A DNA stretch of 64,000 nt from Paenibacillus macquariensis (GTDB lineage Bacteria > Bacillota > Bacilli > Paenibacillales > Paenibacillaceae), in assembly GCF_900156375.1 (NCBI RefSeq), contig NZ_FTNK01000007.1:1-64000 (forward strand). The letters run 5' to 3'. Each line of letters starts with the position of its first letter. Within the stretch, counting starts at the first letter, position 1. Shown here one piece after another: positions 54,277 to 64,000 of the stretch. A model generated the notes under the pieces. It was not told where the DNA came from. It was given only the letters and a program-made list of their open reading frames with translations, and did no database searches. The position numbers were made by a program, and so were the translations under genes.

Positions 54277-57200
54277 CTACATATTTTCCATAACTAATCG
54301 AGATCCCCCTCCAGCATGCTCTGCTGGCATCACTATTAATTTACGAGGTAATCGCGCGCGTAGTTCAGGTACATGGCTAATAATGCCCACCGATAGATGG
54401 TCGCTATGAAGGCGTTCCAATGAAGTAATGACCATCTCAAGCAATTCTGGATCTAGTGTTCCAAATCCCTCGTCCAAGAAGAAAAACTGTAAAGGATATT
54501 GACCACGAAGTTGAATTTGAGCCGATAAGGCAAGTGCTAAAGATAAGGATGTCAGGAATGTTTCACCCCCGGATAACGTGGATACAGGTCTACGTGTTCC
54601 TCCATTTGCATCGTCGCGAATCACGAATCCACCACCTGAATCCACCTCTAGTGCATAACGTTGTCTAGTGAGAAACAGAAGGCGTTGAGACGCAGCTTGA
54701 CTGACCTGCATTAACTGCTCTTCCGCAATATATTCCACGAAGGCATTACCCCGTAAACAAGATTGGAGCTTAGAGAGTTGTCCCCCTTTAGACTGACGTT
54801 CTACACGTGTATCCTCCAACTCCGCCCATCTTGCGTGTCGCTGTGCTACGTCTTCTAGATCACGTTCTGCGCGAGCCTTCCATTGGATTGCCGCTTCATC
54901 ACTCTTTCGGTATTCTTCCAATTGAGACTTGCACATACTCCACTCTTCTTCGGTGATAGAATTCCCAAAAAGTTTGTCTTCGACATGCGCAAGCTGTAGC
55001 GTAACTTCTCGCTCATTCTCACGATGCTTCCTTACTCGATCTGTGTAATTAAGCTCTTCTTCACGTTGTAGACAACAAGCTACAACTTCATCCGCAGTCG
55101 ATAAGGATGAGGCTTCTAACTTCTGCTCCCAACGACTTTCTGCTGCTTTATAGTGAACTTCTGCCGATTCCACAGCCTGCTGTGCTATAACAGCAGCTTT
55201 GATGGCTTCATTCTTCAATTCCTCTGCTATACGTCGCTCATTCTTCGCTTGCGCGGCCTTCGCTCTTACCTGGTGGAGTTGCTGAATACATGCCTCAAGT
55301 AACACTTCCGCTGAACTCTCACCTACCCAAGCTAAGAGTCGTTCTACTTTCTCTTTCAGCAGTTCACTTTTTGCATGCCAAATTGTATTCCATTGGATAA
55401 GATCCTTATCTAACTCCCCAATTTGTTGTTCTAGGGACTTAACAGCTAACAATTTGGTCTCTAGGAAAGGAACACTGATCTCTAGCCGCTCCTTGATCGT
55501 TTCAACTTCCGTATCTTTCTTCTGCATAAGCTGAAACTTTTGGTCAAGTTCGTCCATAGGGAGATCTGGAAATTCCTGCGTCCACTCTTGCTGTAACTTC
55601 AATAATTCAGCTGTTACTCGCTCAAGCTTAACCTTCGTATCCATGTGAACACTACTTAACGCTTCTCCTTCTGCCGAATATTTCATATGCTGTTGCTGAA
55701 GTGTATCATGCTGCTGCTTCATTTCTGTCGCTTCTTGTCGCAGGTTCGCAGTCATTTCCGTAAGATTCAGAGATGCCTCTTCCAGCTGTTCGATTATTTC
55801 TGTCCAGTATAAATCTGAGAATTGAATCGAAGTTTCTTCGCCAATTTCGAACTGTTCCTTCGCCACGGCTACATGGGAATCATCTAGTTCAGGAAGCGTT
55901 ATTCCAGATTGATCTATTAACGTTCGGCTCTCATTCATAAGTTGGCGAAACGTTAGTCGATGTTCTTGAAGTTGGGATTGTATTAGACGTATCTTATCCA
56001 TTTGCGAAGTCTGGATCATAAGATCTTCGGAGCTTTCAGCAGCTCCTGTCGGGTTAGGATGCTCTTCCGATCCACACACAGGACATGGATGCCCTGCTTG
56101 TAATTGTGTTGCTAAAGTCAGCGATAGCACATGAATCTCCGAACTTTTGAGTTCTTTACGTAAGTGCTCCTCTTCGTAAGCGAGTCTAAGAACCGCTTGA
56201 CCTACCGTAGCTTCCTGAACAATTAATCCAGACATATGGGAAGAACTCTGTAGCAAAAAGGACTCATGATTTCCCTCGTTAATCTTTAAATTTCGCTCAG
56301 AGCCAGTTAACTTGGCAGTTATTTCAGCGACTATTTTCTCCTGTTTCGAAAATTCTAGCGCTATGCTTTCCCGCTGCTCCTCCATTGACTGAACATGTTG
56401 TTTGCGCTGTAACGCTTTATGAATGAACTCCCGCTCTTGGGATTTAGTCTCTAATGGTTTTAAGCTTGCCTGTAATTCAGCCTGTCTTGTCTGCCCCTTA
56501 CTAAGTAGCTCCTTCTCTTTCAGTAGCTTGCCATTTAGATCAGACTGCGTGATCACAACGTCCGCTATCTTCTTCTCAAGTTCATCACACTCGCTACGCA
56601 GATGATCTCGTTCCTGTTGAAGCTTACACGCTTGCTCCAACTGTTCTTGACGAACCAGTAGCTTCGGTTCTTCAGTGGATAATATGAGCTGTGTAGCATC
56701 ATCCGTCTGACTGGCAAGAATGGATGATTGCTCAGCTTCTTTTGATGCAATATTCAATAATGCAGACTTCGCTTCACGGTCTACATGTTCTTGCTTACTC
56801 TCCTGCATTTGCGTAAGCAAAGGCATCAGATGCTGCGCAACACTCGATTTAAAAAGTTTGTCTTCCAACATAACAATTTCATTTTCTAAAGCTCCAAGTT
56901 GTACTAATTGTGCCTGGCTGCGATCACGTTCAATTTGCCATTCCCACACTTTAGCCAACTGCGCTGCTTGGGCTGTAATTTCATCCAATCTACTTCGAGA
57001 AGCCTCGGCTTCAGCAATAGCTTCAATCCGTTGCTTCTTAGCATCTTCTAAAGCCTCATTGCCTGCATTCCCCAGACCTTGCTGTTCTGCCACAATATTC
57101 TGAAGAGCAGCTTCATTCTCTTTCACACGACGGCTTAGCTTCAACGCCAGTTGATCACCATATTGCTCGAGATGAAATAGACGTTGCAACATTTGCCGTC

Positions 57201-57699
57201 TCTCGCTTCCCTTCAATGACAAGAATTCAGCGAACTTCCCTTGAGGTAGAACGACAGCTCGTGTGAAATCATCCATTTTGAGTCCGATTTTATCTTCTAC
57301 ACAGCGAGTGACGTCTGCCAATTTGTCTGCCATCACTTGATCCCCGTCTGGCGTAACCTCAATAAATCGACTAATGGTATTACTTATTGATAATTCATTT
57401 GTCCGCTTAAAACGACGTTCTACACGATATTGCTGTGGTCCTTCAGATGAATTCAATTCAAAAGTAAAGGATACAAACAACGAATCTTCCGAATGATTCA
57501 TAATTCCTTGTGTTCCGTTGACGGCCCGCTCCACTTTGCCATACAACGCAAGCGTTATTGCATCAAGCAAGGTCGATTTCCCACTACCCGTAGGACCAAA
57601 TATCCCGAATAACCCCATTTGCGTAAGATCGTCAAAATCAATCTGTTGCGGTTCACGATAACTTTGTAGTCCAGCAAGTTTTAGAGTGATTGGCTTCAT
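54277..57699 (-). CDS. sbcC: Nuclease SbcC (SMC-like ATPase)
   Basis: A 1140-residue ATPase of the SbcCD complex, which cuts hairpins and protein-blocked DNA ends. The N-terminal P-loop is FGPTGSGKSTLLDA; two long coiled coils (about 195-535 and 585-975) flank a zinc hook with CPVCGSEEHPNP; the C-terminal half has signature LSGGETFLTSLSLA and Walker B FFLDEGFGTLD. All ATPase motifs are intact. It overlaps sbcD by 4 bases. Confidence 0.96.
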   Translation of the reverse strand: MKPITLKLAGLQSYREPQQIDFDDLTQMGLFGIFGPTGSGKSTLLDAITLALYGKVERAVNGTQGIMNHSEDSLFVSFTFELNSSEGPQQYRVERRFKRTNELSISNTISRFIEVTPDGDQVMADKLADVTRCVEDKIGLKMDDFTRAVVLPQGKFAEFLSLKGSERRQMLQRLFHLEQYGDQLALKLSRRVKENEAALQNIVAEQQGLGNAGNEALEDAKKQRIEAIAEAEASRSRLDEITAQAAQLAKVWEWQIERDRSQAQLVQLGALENEIVMLEDKLFKSSVAQHLMPLLTQMQESKQEHVDREAKSALLNIASKEAEQSSILASQTDDATQLILSTEEPKLLVRQEQLEQACKLQQERDHLRSECDELEKKIADVVITQSDLNGKLLKEKELLSKGQTRQAELQASLKPLETKSQEREFIHKALQRKQHVQSMEEQRESIALEFSKQEKIVAEITAKLTGSERNLKINEGNHESFLLQSSSHMSGLIVQEATVGQAVLRLAYEEEHLRKELKSSEIHVLSLTLATQLQAGHPCPVCGSEEHPNPTGAAESSEDLMIQTSQMDKIRLIQSQLQEHRLTFRQLMNESRTLIDQSGITLPELDDSHVAVAKEQFEIGEETSIQFSDLYWTEIIEQLEEASLNLTEMTANLRQEATEMKQQHDTLQQQHMKYSAEGEALSSVHMDTKVKLERVTAELLKLQQEWTQEFPDLPMDELDQKFQLMQKKDTEVETIKERLEISVPFLETKLLAVKSLEQQIGELDKDLIQWNTIWHAKSELLKEKVERLLAWVGESSAEVLLEACIQQLHQVRAKAAQAKNERRIAEELKNEAIKAAVIAQQAVESAEVHYKAAESRWEQKLEASSLSTADEVVACCLQREEELNYTDRVRKHRENEREVTLQLAHVEDKLFGNSITEEEWSMCKSQLEEYRKSDEAAIQWKARAERDLEDVAQRHARWAELEDTRVERQSKGGQLSKLQSCLRGNAFVEYIAEEQLMQVSQAASQRLLFLTRQRYALEVDSGGGFVIRDDANGGTRRPVSTLSGGETFLTSLSLALALSAQIQLRGQYPLQFFFLDEGFGTLDPELLEMVITSLERLHSDHLSVGIISHVPELRARLPRKLIVMPAEHAGGGSRLVMENM

Positions 57700-58877
57700 T
57701 GTGCATCCCCTTCTTCCTGAACGGTCCCATTCTCTTCAACAAGTTCAAGGAACAATTGTACCAGTCCATCATCAGGCACTGCTCCCCCCGTCTGTCGCTG
57801 ATAGAACTTACGGAAAATTTCATGTAAAGGCATCCGCGAACGCTCGATTTCCATCTCCACCACGTCCATGTCTGGATAAATCGGGCGAATATGGATTAAT
57901 CCTTCGCGGCTCTTACGGAGTCTCTGGATTTCGGCAAGAGATAACGCTTCAGTCAAAGATACTTCCAAATCAATAAATGCACGTTCATCCAGTCCCTCGT
58001 CCAGCCAGCGATTGACTTCTTCAAGACCACCTTTAGCTCTCCAACGAACGAGTGGTCGGCCACAAGATAGATATAATTCTTCGAGAACAGGCTGTCCTCC
58101 GGGTGATATATCCAACATCGCAACCGACTTGGCTTGTCCGGCTTCTGAAAAGCTGTAGGCAAGAGGAGATCCACTATAACGAATCATCCCCTCCCCCTTT
58201 ACAGCCTGAGGTCTGTGGAGATGTCCTAGGGCCGTATACTGCGCACCGATGGATAGAGCAGATGGATCGACGGTATAAGCACCCCCAACCTGAATAGGAC
58301 GCTCAGAATCCGTCTCCACGCCACCTAATACATAAATATGGCTCATCGCCAAATTGATCGTCTTCGGTGTAAATTCACGAGACAACATACTCATTAATTT
58401 ACCGACACGAGCACTGTAGGCTTGACGCAGGTCATCCTCATTCCCCTCTGATACTAGCAATTCATTAAGTCGAGCTTCCGATGGATAAGGGACCGCAGCA
58501 ATTTTAGCAATTTCTCCTGTACGAGGTGTATGAATCGTCACAGCATTCGCCGCTGGAAGCCCAACAAGCGTAATACCCTGTCGAGTCACCAAGGGCGATA
58601 CTGAAGCCACTCGCTCAGGCTGATCATGATTGCCCGCTATTACTACAAGTGGTCTCCCCCCCTCACTTAACCTTGCGCAAGCCTCATAGAATAGCTGCTC
58701 TGCCATAGCTGGAGGGTTGACAGAATCATACACATCCCCAGCCATTAATATGAGATCTGCCTGTTGATCATCTGCCATTCGCACCAGTTCATCAACAAAA
58801 TCCTCCTGCTCTTTCAACCGACTTCGCCCTTCCAATGTTCGTCCAAAATGCCAATCGCCTGTATGCAATATTCGCAT
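57696..58877 (-). CDS. sbcD: Nuclease SbcD (Mre11-like phosphoesterase)
   Basis: A 393-residue metal-dependent nuclease subunit of SbcCD. Phosphoesterase motifs: GDWHFGR, GDVYDS, GNHDQPE, ALGHLHRPQ; the metal ligands are present. The C-terminal part binds SbcC. It follows addA after 34 bases and overlaps sbcC. Confidence 0.96.
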   Translation of the reverse strand: MRILHTGDWHFGRTLEGRSRLKEQEDFVDELVRMADDQQADLILMAGDVYDSVNPPAMAEQLFYEACARLSEGGRPLVVIAGNHDQPERVASVSPLVTRQGITLVGLPAANAVTIHTPRTGEIAKIAAVPYPSEARLNELLVSEGNEDDLRQAYSARVGKLMSMLSREFTPKTINLAMSHIYVLGGVETDSERPIQVGGAYTVDPSALSIGAQYTALGHLHRPQAVKGEGMIRYSGSPLAYSFSEAGQAKSVAMLDISPGGQPVLEELYLSCGRPLVRWRAKGGLEEVNRWLDEGLDERAFIDLEVSLTEALSLAEIQRLRKSREGLIHIRPIYPDMDVVEMEIERSRMPLHEIFRKFYQRQTGGAVPDDGLVQLFLELVEENGTVQEEGDAQ

Positions 58878-58911
58878 TTAATTTCTCCCCCTAATCTCTT
58901 ACCTACCCGAA

Positions 58912-61900
58912 TTATATCTGAACCAAATGTGATCCATCGAAGAAGTACAACCACTTCTCACTTACAGGCTCACCCATAATATCTTCTAATGCTTTGCCAT
59001 AGAGCTCTAATTGGAAACGGTATTGTTCTACTAGAGCCTCAACTCCGCCACGTTGTTCCAGAACTCGATCCGTCTTGTAATCCAGGAGAACCAACTTCCC
59101 ATCTTCTCTGAAAATACAATCTACAACCCCTTGGATTAACACGGTCTCATGATCCAATTCTCTTGCAGTCATTAATGATTCCTGTTCATCAGATTGCGAT
59201 AGATTTTTCACAAAATTCAGACCTTGATGGGCTTCTGTTGCCGAGAGCGCATAACTAAAAGGTAATTCTCGCTCAACCCATGTTGCAGCAAGTAATCTTG
59301 TTCCCATCTCGCTATCATACATTGCTACAACTTCATCCAAACCGATCATGTCTCCTTGCTCCTTGGTCACGATCTGTAGCTCAACAAGTCGATCAATGGT
59401 TTCTTGAACTACTGAGGTATTCACGGGTTCTCCCTGAAGTGGAATATGTTGCATTAGCGTATGATACACCGTTCCCCGCTCTGTTGGACTCATGCTTTTC
59501 TCTTCCATAAATTTAGGACGTCGAAGCTGCAAGGTGGACTCTTCGCGATGTTGAGCTTTCTTCTCTTCTACCCAATCCAAAGACGGAAGATCCTGTAAGG
59601 AGAGCAACTTCTTCATCTCAGTTACGGATGTTTTGGCGGATAGTGTAGTAGCTATAGCATATGGATACTTCCATCCAAGCTTATTCTCAATATCAGTAGA
59701 TTCGATTGAGGCTGTTCCATCGCTATTCTCGATTGCTGACAACGGTATGGCATCTCTATTCAACATGGCCTGTAACTTCAGTTCACGATTCTCAGAAACC
59801 CCTTGATCTCCATCCGTACCCGCAATTAAACCTTGTGAAAGTTCATCTGCTGAAAGAATCGACACCATCCACGATGAAGGATCACCATTCAATACTTGAG
59901 AAGTTGGTCCCGCTACGCCCCCAATTCCTCTCAGTATTTCTGCATCGGGATGGCGAATCAGTGCTGGCCCAATCCAATCCAAATAACTGCGTCCCCTCGA
60001 CAACACATAATCAGGTAACATATAAGGTTGATGACTCTGAACTTGCGTCCATGATGATATTTTTTTAGTAAGATCCTTAAGCGTACCCACAAGTATTAAT
60101 TTCTCTTTAGGACGTGTTAATCCTACATACAACACCCGCATCTCCTCAGCAAGCAGTTCTTGCTGCGATCTGCGGCGTATCGCAAGGTTAGGCAAAGTGG
60201 GATAACTTACCCGCATCTCTTGATCCACGAACTTCGGTCCAAATCCCAGATCCTTATGCATTAGAAAGGGTGAATTCAAATCCTGTTGATTGAATGTCTT
60301 TCCGATTCCCGCTAAGAAGACGACTGGAAATTCCAACCCTTTACTCTTATGAATCGTCATAATTCTGACTGCGTTATCTTGCTTATCTGATCTTCCGGCA
60401 CTACCTAGATCAGAACCATGATCACGGAGCCGCGCGATAAACGTTAAGAAACGGAATAAACCACGCGATGCTGTTGTCTGTTCATACTGAACAGCTCTGT
60501 CGTAAAGAGCTGTCAGATTGCCCTGACGTTGCCCTCCTCCAGGCAATCCACCTACCCAATCCATATAGCCAGTCTCACCATATATGTGCCATATGAGGTC
60601 TCCTAGACTTCCTCGACGGGCCTCTTTTCGCCAACCTTCTAATTTTCTTAGAAACTCTTGCATTTTATATCGTAGCTCAGAAGAAATATCCTTTATATCT
60701 GTAGTCTTGTTATTGTCCGATTGAAGAGTTCGCGCTTCGTTCATAATAATAGGAACTTCTTCTAATGTCGCAGCCAATTCTTCATTCACACTATGAATCG
60801 GCGATTGAGTATCCTGCTTCACATGTCCTTCGTAATCCTTCTCTATGCCCGCAGCTGCTATCACAGCTTCATAGAAAGGACCACTAGCACACAATCGGAT
60901 CTGCGCTAATTCTTCCTCCGTTAACCCAACAATAGGTGATCGTAGAACGCTCGCTAATGGAATATCTTGTTGAGGATTATCTATCACTTGCAGTAGAGAT
61001 AACATGATCGCAACTTCTGTCGCCTCGAAATAACCTTGATTCTGTTCTCCATCAGCAGAAATACCTTGTTGTCGCAACTCTTCCATGATCAGGGGTCCCC
61101 AAATATAAGCAGACCGAAGAAGAATGACGATATCGCCATGAGCAACAGGACGCATCGCTTTTAATGATTTATCGTAAATGAGCATAGGTTCTCCGGTTTC
61201 CCCTGTCATTTCCTTTATCTTAGCTGCAATGGCTCGTGCCTCTAGTTGAGCGGTCTCCATCTCCACCCACTCGCCCTCTTTTAAAAGGGTATTCTCTTCT
61301 CCCTCTGAATCCTCGACTTCGCCTGATTTACCACCATTCCCACGATCAATCAGTAATAGTTCTGGGGTAAATGTGGAATCATTCTCACTTTCTTTCGTAA
61401 CAGGAAATGATGCACCGTATACTAACTCAGCCCGCTCATTGTAGGTGATTTCTGCTACAGTCTCATCCATCATTTGTCGAAATAGTACATTTACTGCATC
61501 CAATACTTGATGTCTACTGCGAAAATTTCGAGCAAGATCGATAACGATACCTTCGTCGCCTTCCACACCATATCTGCCATACTTGTCCAGAAAAAGCCCA
61601 GGGTCTGCTAGACGAAATCGATAGATACTTTGTTTGACATCTCCTACCATAAACCGATTCCCTGGCTGATCGCGGGAGATCAAATTCACGATATCCTCCT
61701 GCACACTGTTGGTATCTTGATATTCATCCAGTAAAACCTCGTCAAAGTGCTTTTTATATTCAATCGCAGCATCAGATGGAAGAAGTTGATCAACAGACGA
61801 ATCCGGATGTCGCAGAATCTGCAAGCAGTAATGCTCTAGATCACTGAAGTCCACGAGCCCTCTAGCTCGCTTCTGTTCTTGATAACGTTGACCAAACAGA

Positions 61901-62964
61901 ATAACAACCTCAGATAACTCAGCCATCACAGGAGCAACCTCATGAAGTTCTGACATGAACGTCTCTGCGGATCGACCGAACAATGAGCTTTTAAGATCAT
62001 TCAATATTTTCTTCACACTATCCCTTAGTTCTTTAACACGTTCTTGTAAATCAGGATCTGTCTCATCTTTACGACAACTTTTCAATTTACCAAATGAGAT
62101 CGTTTGGAAAGCATCATAAAGAGCATTCCAAGGGAAATCCTCAAGACATTCCTTTAGGGATTCGACCATTTCCAAATCATCTCTTAAATTATCTACATAC
62201 GGTGAAGGTCCGCCGGGTAACATCGCTATAGAAATAGCTTGATGTAACAACCCTGCCGCACCGGCCATAGATAACCTAGCATCCTTCACAATACTCTTCA
62301 CCCAAGGACTGTCATCGAGCTCAGACGAATCAGAAATGGAGAAATTTGACGCCATTTGACGCAACCACTCGTCTGGCCAAGAGTGACTACGCGAGAAGTC
62401 GTATAGCTTCTGCACGAGGAGATACAACGCGTCGTCACTACGTTCACCACTGAACCAATCAGCAAGTCGTAGAAAGATCCCCCCGTCCTCTGCCTCGCCA
62501 TACTTCTCTTCAAATAATTCCTCCAGAATTTCCTGACGTAACAATTCAGCTTCATTCTCATTGAGGATGCGGAACCCTGGATCCAAAGGAATCCATTGAT
62601 AATAACGACGAATCACTTCCATACAAAATGAATGAAGTGTTGTAATCGATGCTTTCCCTAACAATGCAAGCTGTCGGCGTAAGTGAGCATTATCAGGCTC
62701 TTTCTCTAACTCCTTATCCAATGCCTCACGAATCCGCTGGCGCATTTCAGCCGCTGCTGCCTTCGTAAATGTGGCGACGAGTAATTTATCTACACTAAAT
62801 CCTTGTTCCTCGTTCATAATTTTGCGTATGATTCGTTCAACCAACACGGCTGTTTTTCCAGAACCTGCTGCGGCTGCCACAAGAATATGATCACCACTAA
62901 GCGAAATCGCCTTCCACTGATCATCACTCCACATACTACCTTCCGGCTTAACCATTTCGATCAC
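58912..62964 (-). CDS. addA: ATP-dependent helicase/nuclease subunit A (AddA)
   Basis: A 1350-residue UvrD/Rep-type helicase fused to a RecB-like nuclease; with AddB it resects double-strand breaks up to Chi. Motifs: VAAAAGSGKTAVLVERII (Walker A), VLLDEYQDTNSVQ, GDVKQSIYRFRLADP, IMTIHKSKGLEFPVV, YVGLTRPKEKL and the nuclease VLLDYKTD with catalytic Asp-Lys near the C-terminus. The start is GTG overlapping the addB TGA by 3 bases, with AAGGAGG 9 bases upstream; an ATG three codons on is less well spaced. Confidence 0.96.
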   Translation of the reverse strand: MIEMVKPEGSMWSDDQWKAISLSGDHILVAAAAGSGKTAVLVERIIRKIMNEEQGFSVDKLLVATFTKAAAAEMRQRIREALDKELEKEPDNAHLRRQLALLGKASITTLHSFCMEVIRRYYQWIPLDPGFRILNENEAELLRQEILEELFEEKYGEAEDGGIFLRLADWFSGERSDDALYLLVQKLYDFSRSHSWPDEWLRQMASNFSISDSSELDDSPWVKSIVKDARLSMAGAAGLLHQAISIAMLPGGPSPYVDNLRDDLEMVESLKECLEDFPWNALYDAFQTISFGKLKSCRKDETDPDLQERVKELRDSVKKILNDLKSSLFGRSAETFMSELHEVAPVMAELSEVVILFGQRYQEQKRARGLVDFSDLEHYCLQILRHPDSSVDQLLPSDAAIEYKKHFDEVLLDEYQDTNSVQEDIVNLISRDQPGNRFMVGDVKQSIYRFRLADPGLFLDKYGRYGVEGDEGIVIDLARNFRSRHQVLDAVNVLFRQMMDETVAEITYNERAELVYGASFPVTKESENDSTFTPELLLIDRGNGGKSGEVEDSEGEENTLLKEGEWVEMETAQLEARAIAAKIKEMTGETGEPMLIYDKSLKAMRPVAHGDIVILLRSAYIWGPLIMEELRQQGISADGEQNQGYFEATEVAIMLSLLQVIDNPQQDIPLASVLRSPIVGLTEEELAQIRLCASGPFYEAVIAAAGIEKDYEGHVKQDTQSPIHSVNEELAATLEEVPIIMNEARTLQSDNNKTTDIKDISSELRYKMQEFLRKLEGWRKEARRGSLGDLIWHIYGETGYMDWVGGLPGGGQRQGNLTALYDRAVQYEQTTASRGLFRFLTFIARLRDHGSDLGSAGRSDKQDNAVRIMTIHKSKGLEFPVVFLAGIGKTFNQQDLNSPFLMHKDLGFGPKFVDQEMRVSYPTLPNLAIRRRSQQELLAEEMRVLYVGLTRPKEKLILVGTLKDLTKKISSWTQVQSHQPYMLPDYVLSRGRSYLDWIGPALIRHPDAEILRGIGGVAGPTSQVLNGDPSSWMVSILSADELSQGLIAGTDGDQGVSENRELKLQAMLNRDAIPLSAIENSDGTASIESTDIENKLGWKYPYAIATTLSAKTSVTEMKKLLSLQDLPSLDWVEEKKAQHREESTLQLRRPKFMEEKSMSPTERGTVYHTLMQHIPLQGEPVNTSVVQETIDRLVELQIVTKEQGDMIGLDEVVAMYDSEMGTRLLAATWVERELPFSYALSATEAHQGLNFVKNLSQSDEQESLMTARELDHETVLIQGVVDCIFREDGKLVLLDYKTDRVLEQRGGVEALVEQYRFQLELYGKALEDIMGEPVSEKWLYFFDGSHLVQI

Positions 62965-64000
62965 GGTGTATCTCCTCCTTGTGTCTTTGACAGCATGTCC
63001 CATACTTGCGATTTGTTCGGTTTGCCCATGATATGATAATGGTTACCTTCAACATTTTCATCGAAATGGCAGACCGGCTTATAGGAACAGAACGTACAGG
63101 CCGTCTCATGCTGAATCCGATAAGGTTCAATCTTGACGTCGCCTTCCGTAATCCGTGTTCCTATATTCACAATATTGCTCCGAACCGAAGATAATAGACT
63201 ATCCCATTGTTCCGAAGTTGCCACTGCCGCACTGCTATAGAATGTACCATCGGACTTTACAGCGACAGGCAGTATGGCTGAATGCCCTTTATCTAGGGAC
63301 GTGTCCATCTGTGCAACTACTTCACGATTGGATAGCAGAAGCCCCTTCATTTTGAAACGCTTGAGCAGTTCATCGGCTGCTTGCTCAGCATTCATGCCAT
63401 TCGCAGATTGTAACAATGGATCATGTACATGAAAATATAGTGTGCCAGCTGGTATCGCCGCTGCGCCCAACCACTCCTCCGAATACGTTAATAACACATC
63501 CAAATAGGTTAATAGTTGAAGCGATAATCCATAATACACCTCATGTAGCTTAAGATCATTCTGACTGGATTTATAGTCAATAACCCTCAGCATCATCCCT
63601 TGTGCTCCCTGCGCCATATCTACACGGTCAATTCGACCTATAACTTCCATGACTGAACCATTCGGTAGTGGAAAAATTAAGGGAGGTAACGTCTTCCCAG
63701 GGCCAAAATCAAGTTCTAAACCAATAGGCTCAAAGTTCCCTCGTCTTGCATGTTCACCAAGAATGATCGAAGCTCTTCCGACGATATTCTTCAATTTCCT
63801 TGAAATATACGCATATCTTTTAGAGCTAAGCAGGATTTCTCCTTGTAAAAGTGGTGTTAAGCGATCCACTGCGATGCTTGCTTCCTGCCGACATTCGTCA
63901 GCCGTTAAACTTCCCCAGCTTACACTGCGATTCTGTAATTGTGTAGCCATATCACTTAATGCTGAGTGGAACAATTGACCAATATCAGGCGCCTTTAAGC
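62961..64000 (-). CDS. addB: ATP-dependent helicase/nuclease subunit B (AddB), 3' part
   Basis: The C-terminal portion of AddB; the frame stays open through the window end, so the gene's N-terminal part lies outside. Visible are the nuclease segment IDRVDM...LRVIDYKSSQNDLKL with catalytic Asp and Lys, and the iron-sulfur Cys set CTFCSYKPVC near the end. AddB joins AddA in Chi-regulated break processing. Its stop overlaps the addA start (GTGA). The reading frame at the edge continues as LKAPDIGQ before LFHSALSD. Confidence 0.95.
   Translation of the reverse strand, partial: LKAPDIGQLFHSALSDMATQLQNRSVSWGSLTADECRQEASIAVDRLTPLLQGEILLSSKRYAYISRKLKNIVGRASIILGEHARRGNFEPIGLELDFGPGKTLPPLIFPLPNGSVMEVIGRIDRVDMAQGAQGMMLRVIDYKSSQNDLKLHEVYYGLSLQLLTYLDVLLTYSEEWLGAAAIPAGTLYFHVHDPLLQSANGMNAEQAADELLKRFKMKGLLLSNREVVAQMDTSLDKGHSAILPVAVKSDGTFYSSAAVATSEQWDSLLSSVRSNIVNIGTRITEGDVKIEPYRIQHETACTFCSYKPVCHFDENVEGNHYHIMGKPNKSQVWDMLSKTQGGDTP

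Overview
The window looks like chromosomal core from an endospore-forming Bacillota, most likely Paenibacillus or a close relative. The support is sporulation genes (rsfA, ylaJ, yqfC/yqfD, a CotD-like coat protein), the bacillithiol gene bshC, AddAB-type DNA repair, a glycine T-box, and gene order shared with the Bacillus subtilis rpsU-yqeY-floA-yqfCD-phoH-pgpH-ybeY-dgkA-cdd-era-yqzL-recO-glyQS-yqxD-dnaG-sigA block. Almost all genes are on the minus strand. No prophage, CRISPR array, tRNA or rRNA was seen; the only mobile DNA is the right end of an IS3-family element at the left edge.

Left part (1-11700): an IS3 transposase 3' end and its terminal repeat, then ahcY and bshC (sulfur and thiol metabolism), a complete oligopeptide ABC importer (oppABCDF, with a terminator between oppA and oppB), a DUF3397 membrane protein, a PanE-type reductase and the prespore regulator rsfA. 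In B. subtilis the PanE-like gene lies next to bshC; here the opp genes separate them.

Middle (11700-31400): a mixed region with most of the plus-strand genes. It holds a DUF2626 membrane protein with a very good SigA promoter, an unknown secreted coiled-coil protein, a solute-binding-like protein without a lipobox, the yla cluster (ylaK, ylaJ, ylaL, a LytR-CpsA-Psr protein, ylaH, typA), two divergent TerC transporters, the tRNA 4-thiouridine pair nifZ-thiI, a lytic transglycosylase, small sporulation or unknown proteins, a subtilisin-family protease, a CotD-like protein and the RNase P RNA gene, which reads as type A rather than the type B of B. subtilis.

Right part (31400-64000): the conserved block, read on the minus strand from high to low coordinates. 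addB-addA-sbcD-sbcC (double-strand-break processing) is followed by an unknown Sm-like protein, a HIT protein, and rpsU-yqeY-yqeZ-floA (membrane microdomains). Then come yqfC-yqfD (with a SigE-like promoter), phoH, pgpH (c-di-AMP breakdown), ybeY, dgkA, cdd, era, yqzL, recO, the T-box-controlled glyQS, yqxD, dnaG, sigA, trmK and yqfO.

No clearly new multi-gene system was found. The most interesting items are the type A RNase P RNA, a tandem 64-bp palindromic repeat between cdd and dgkA, a long inverted repeat after rsfA, a possible structured RNA upstream of yqfC, the Sm-like protein near 53.5-54 kb, and two orphan secreted proteins.
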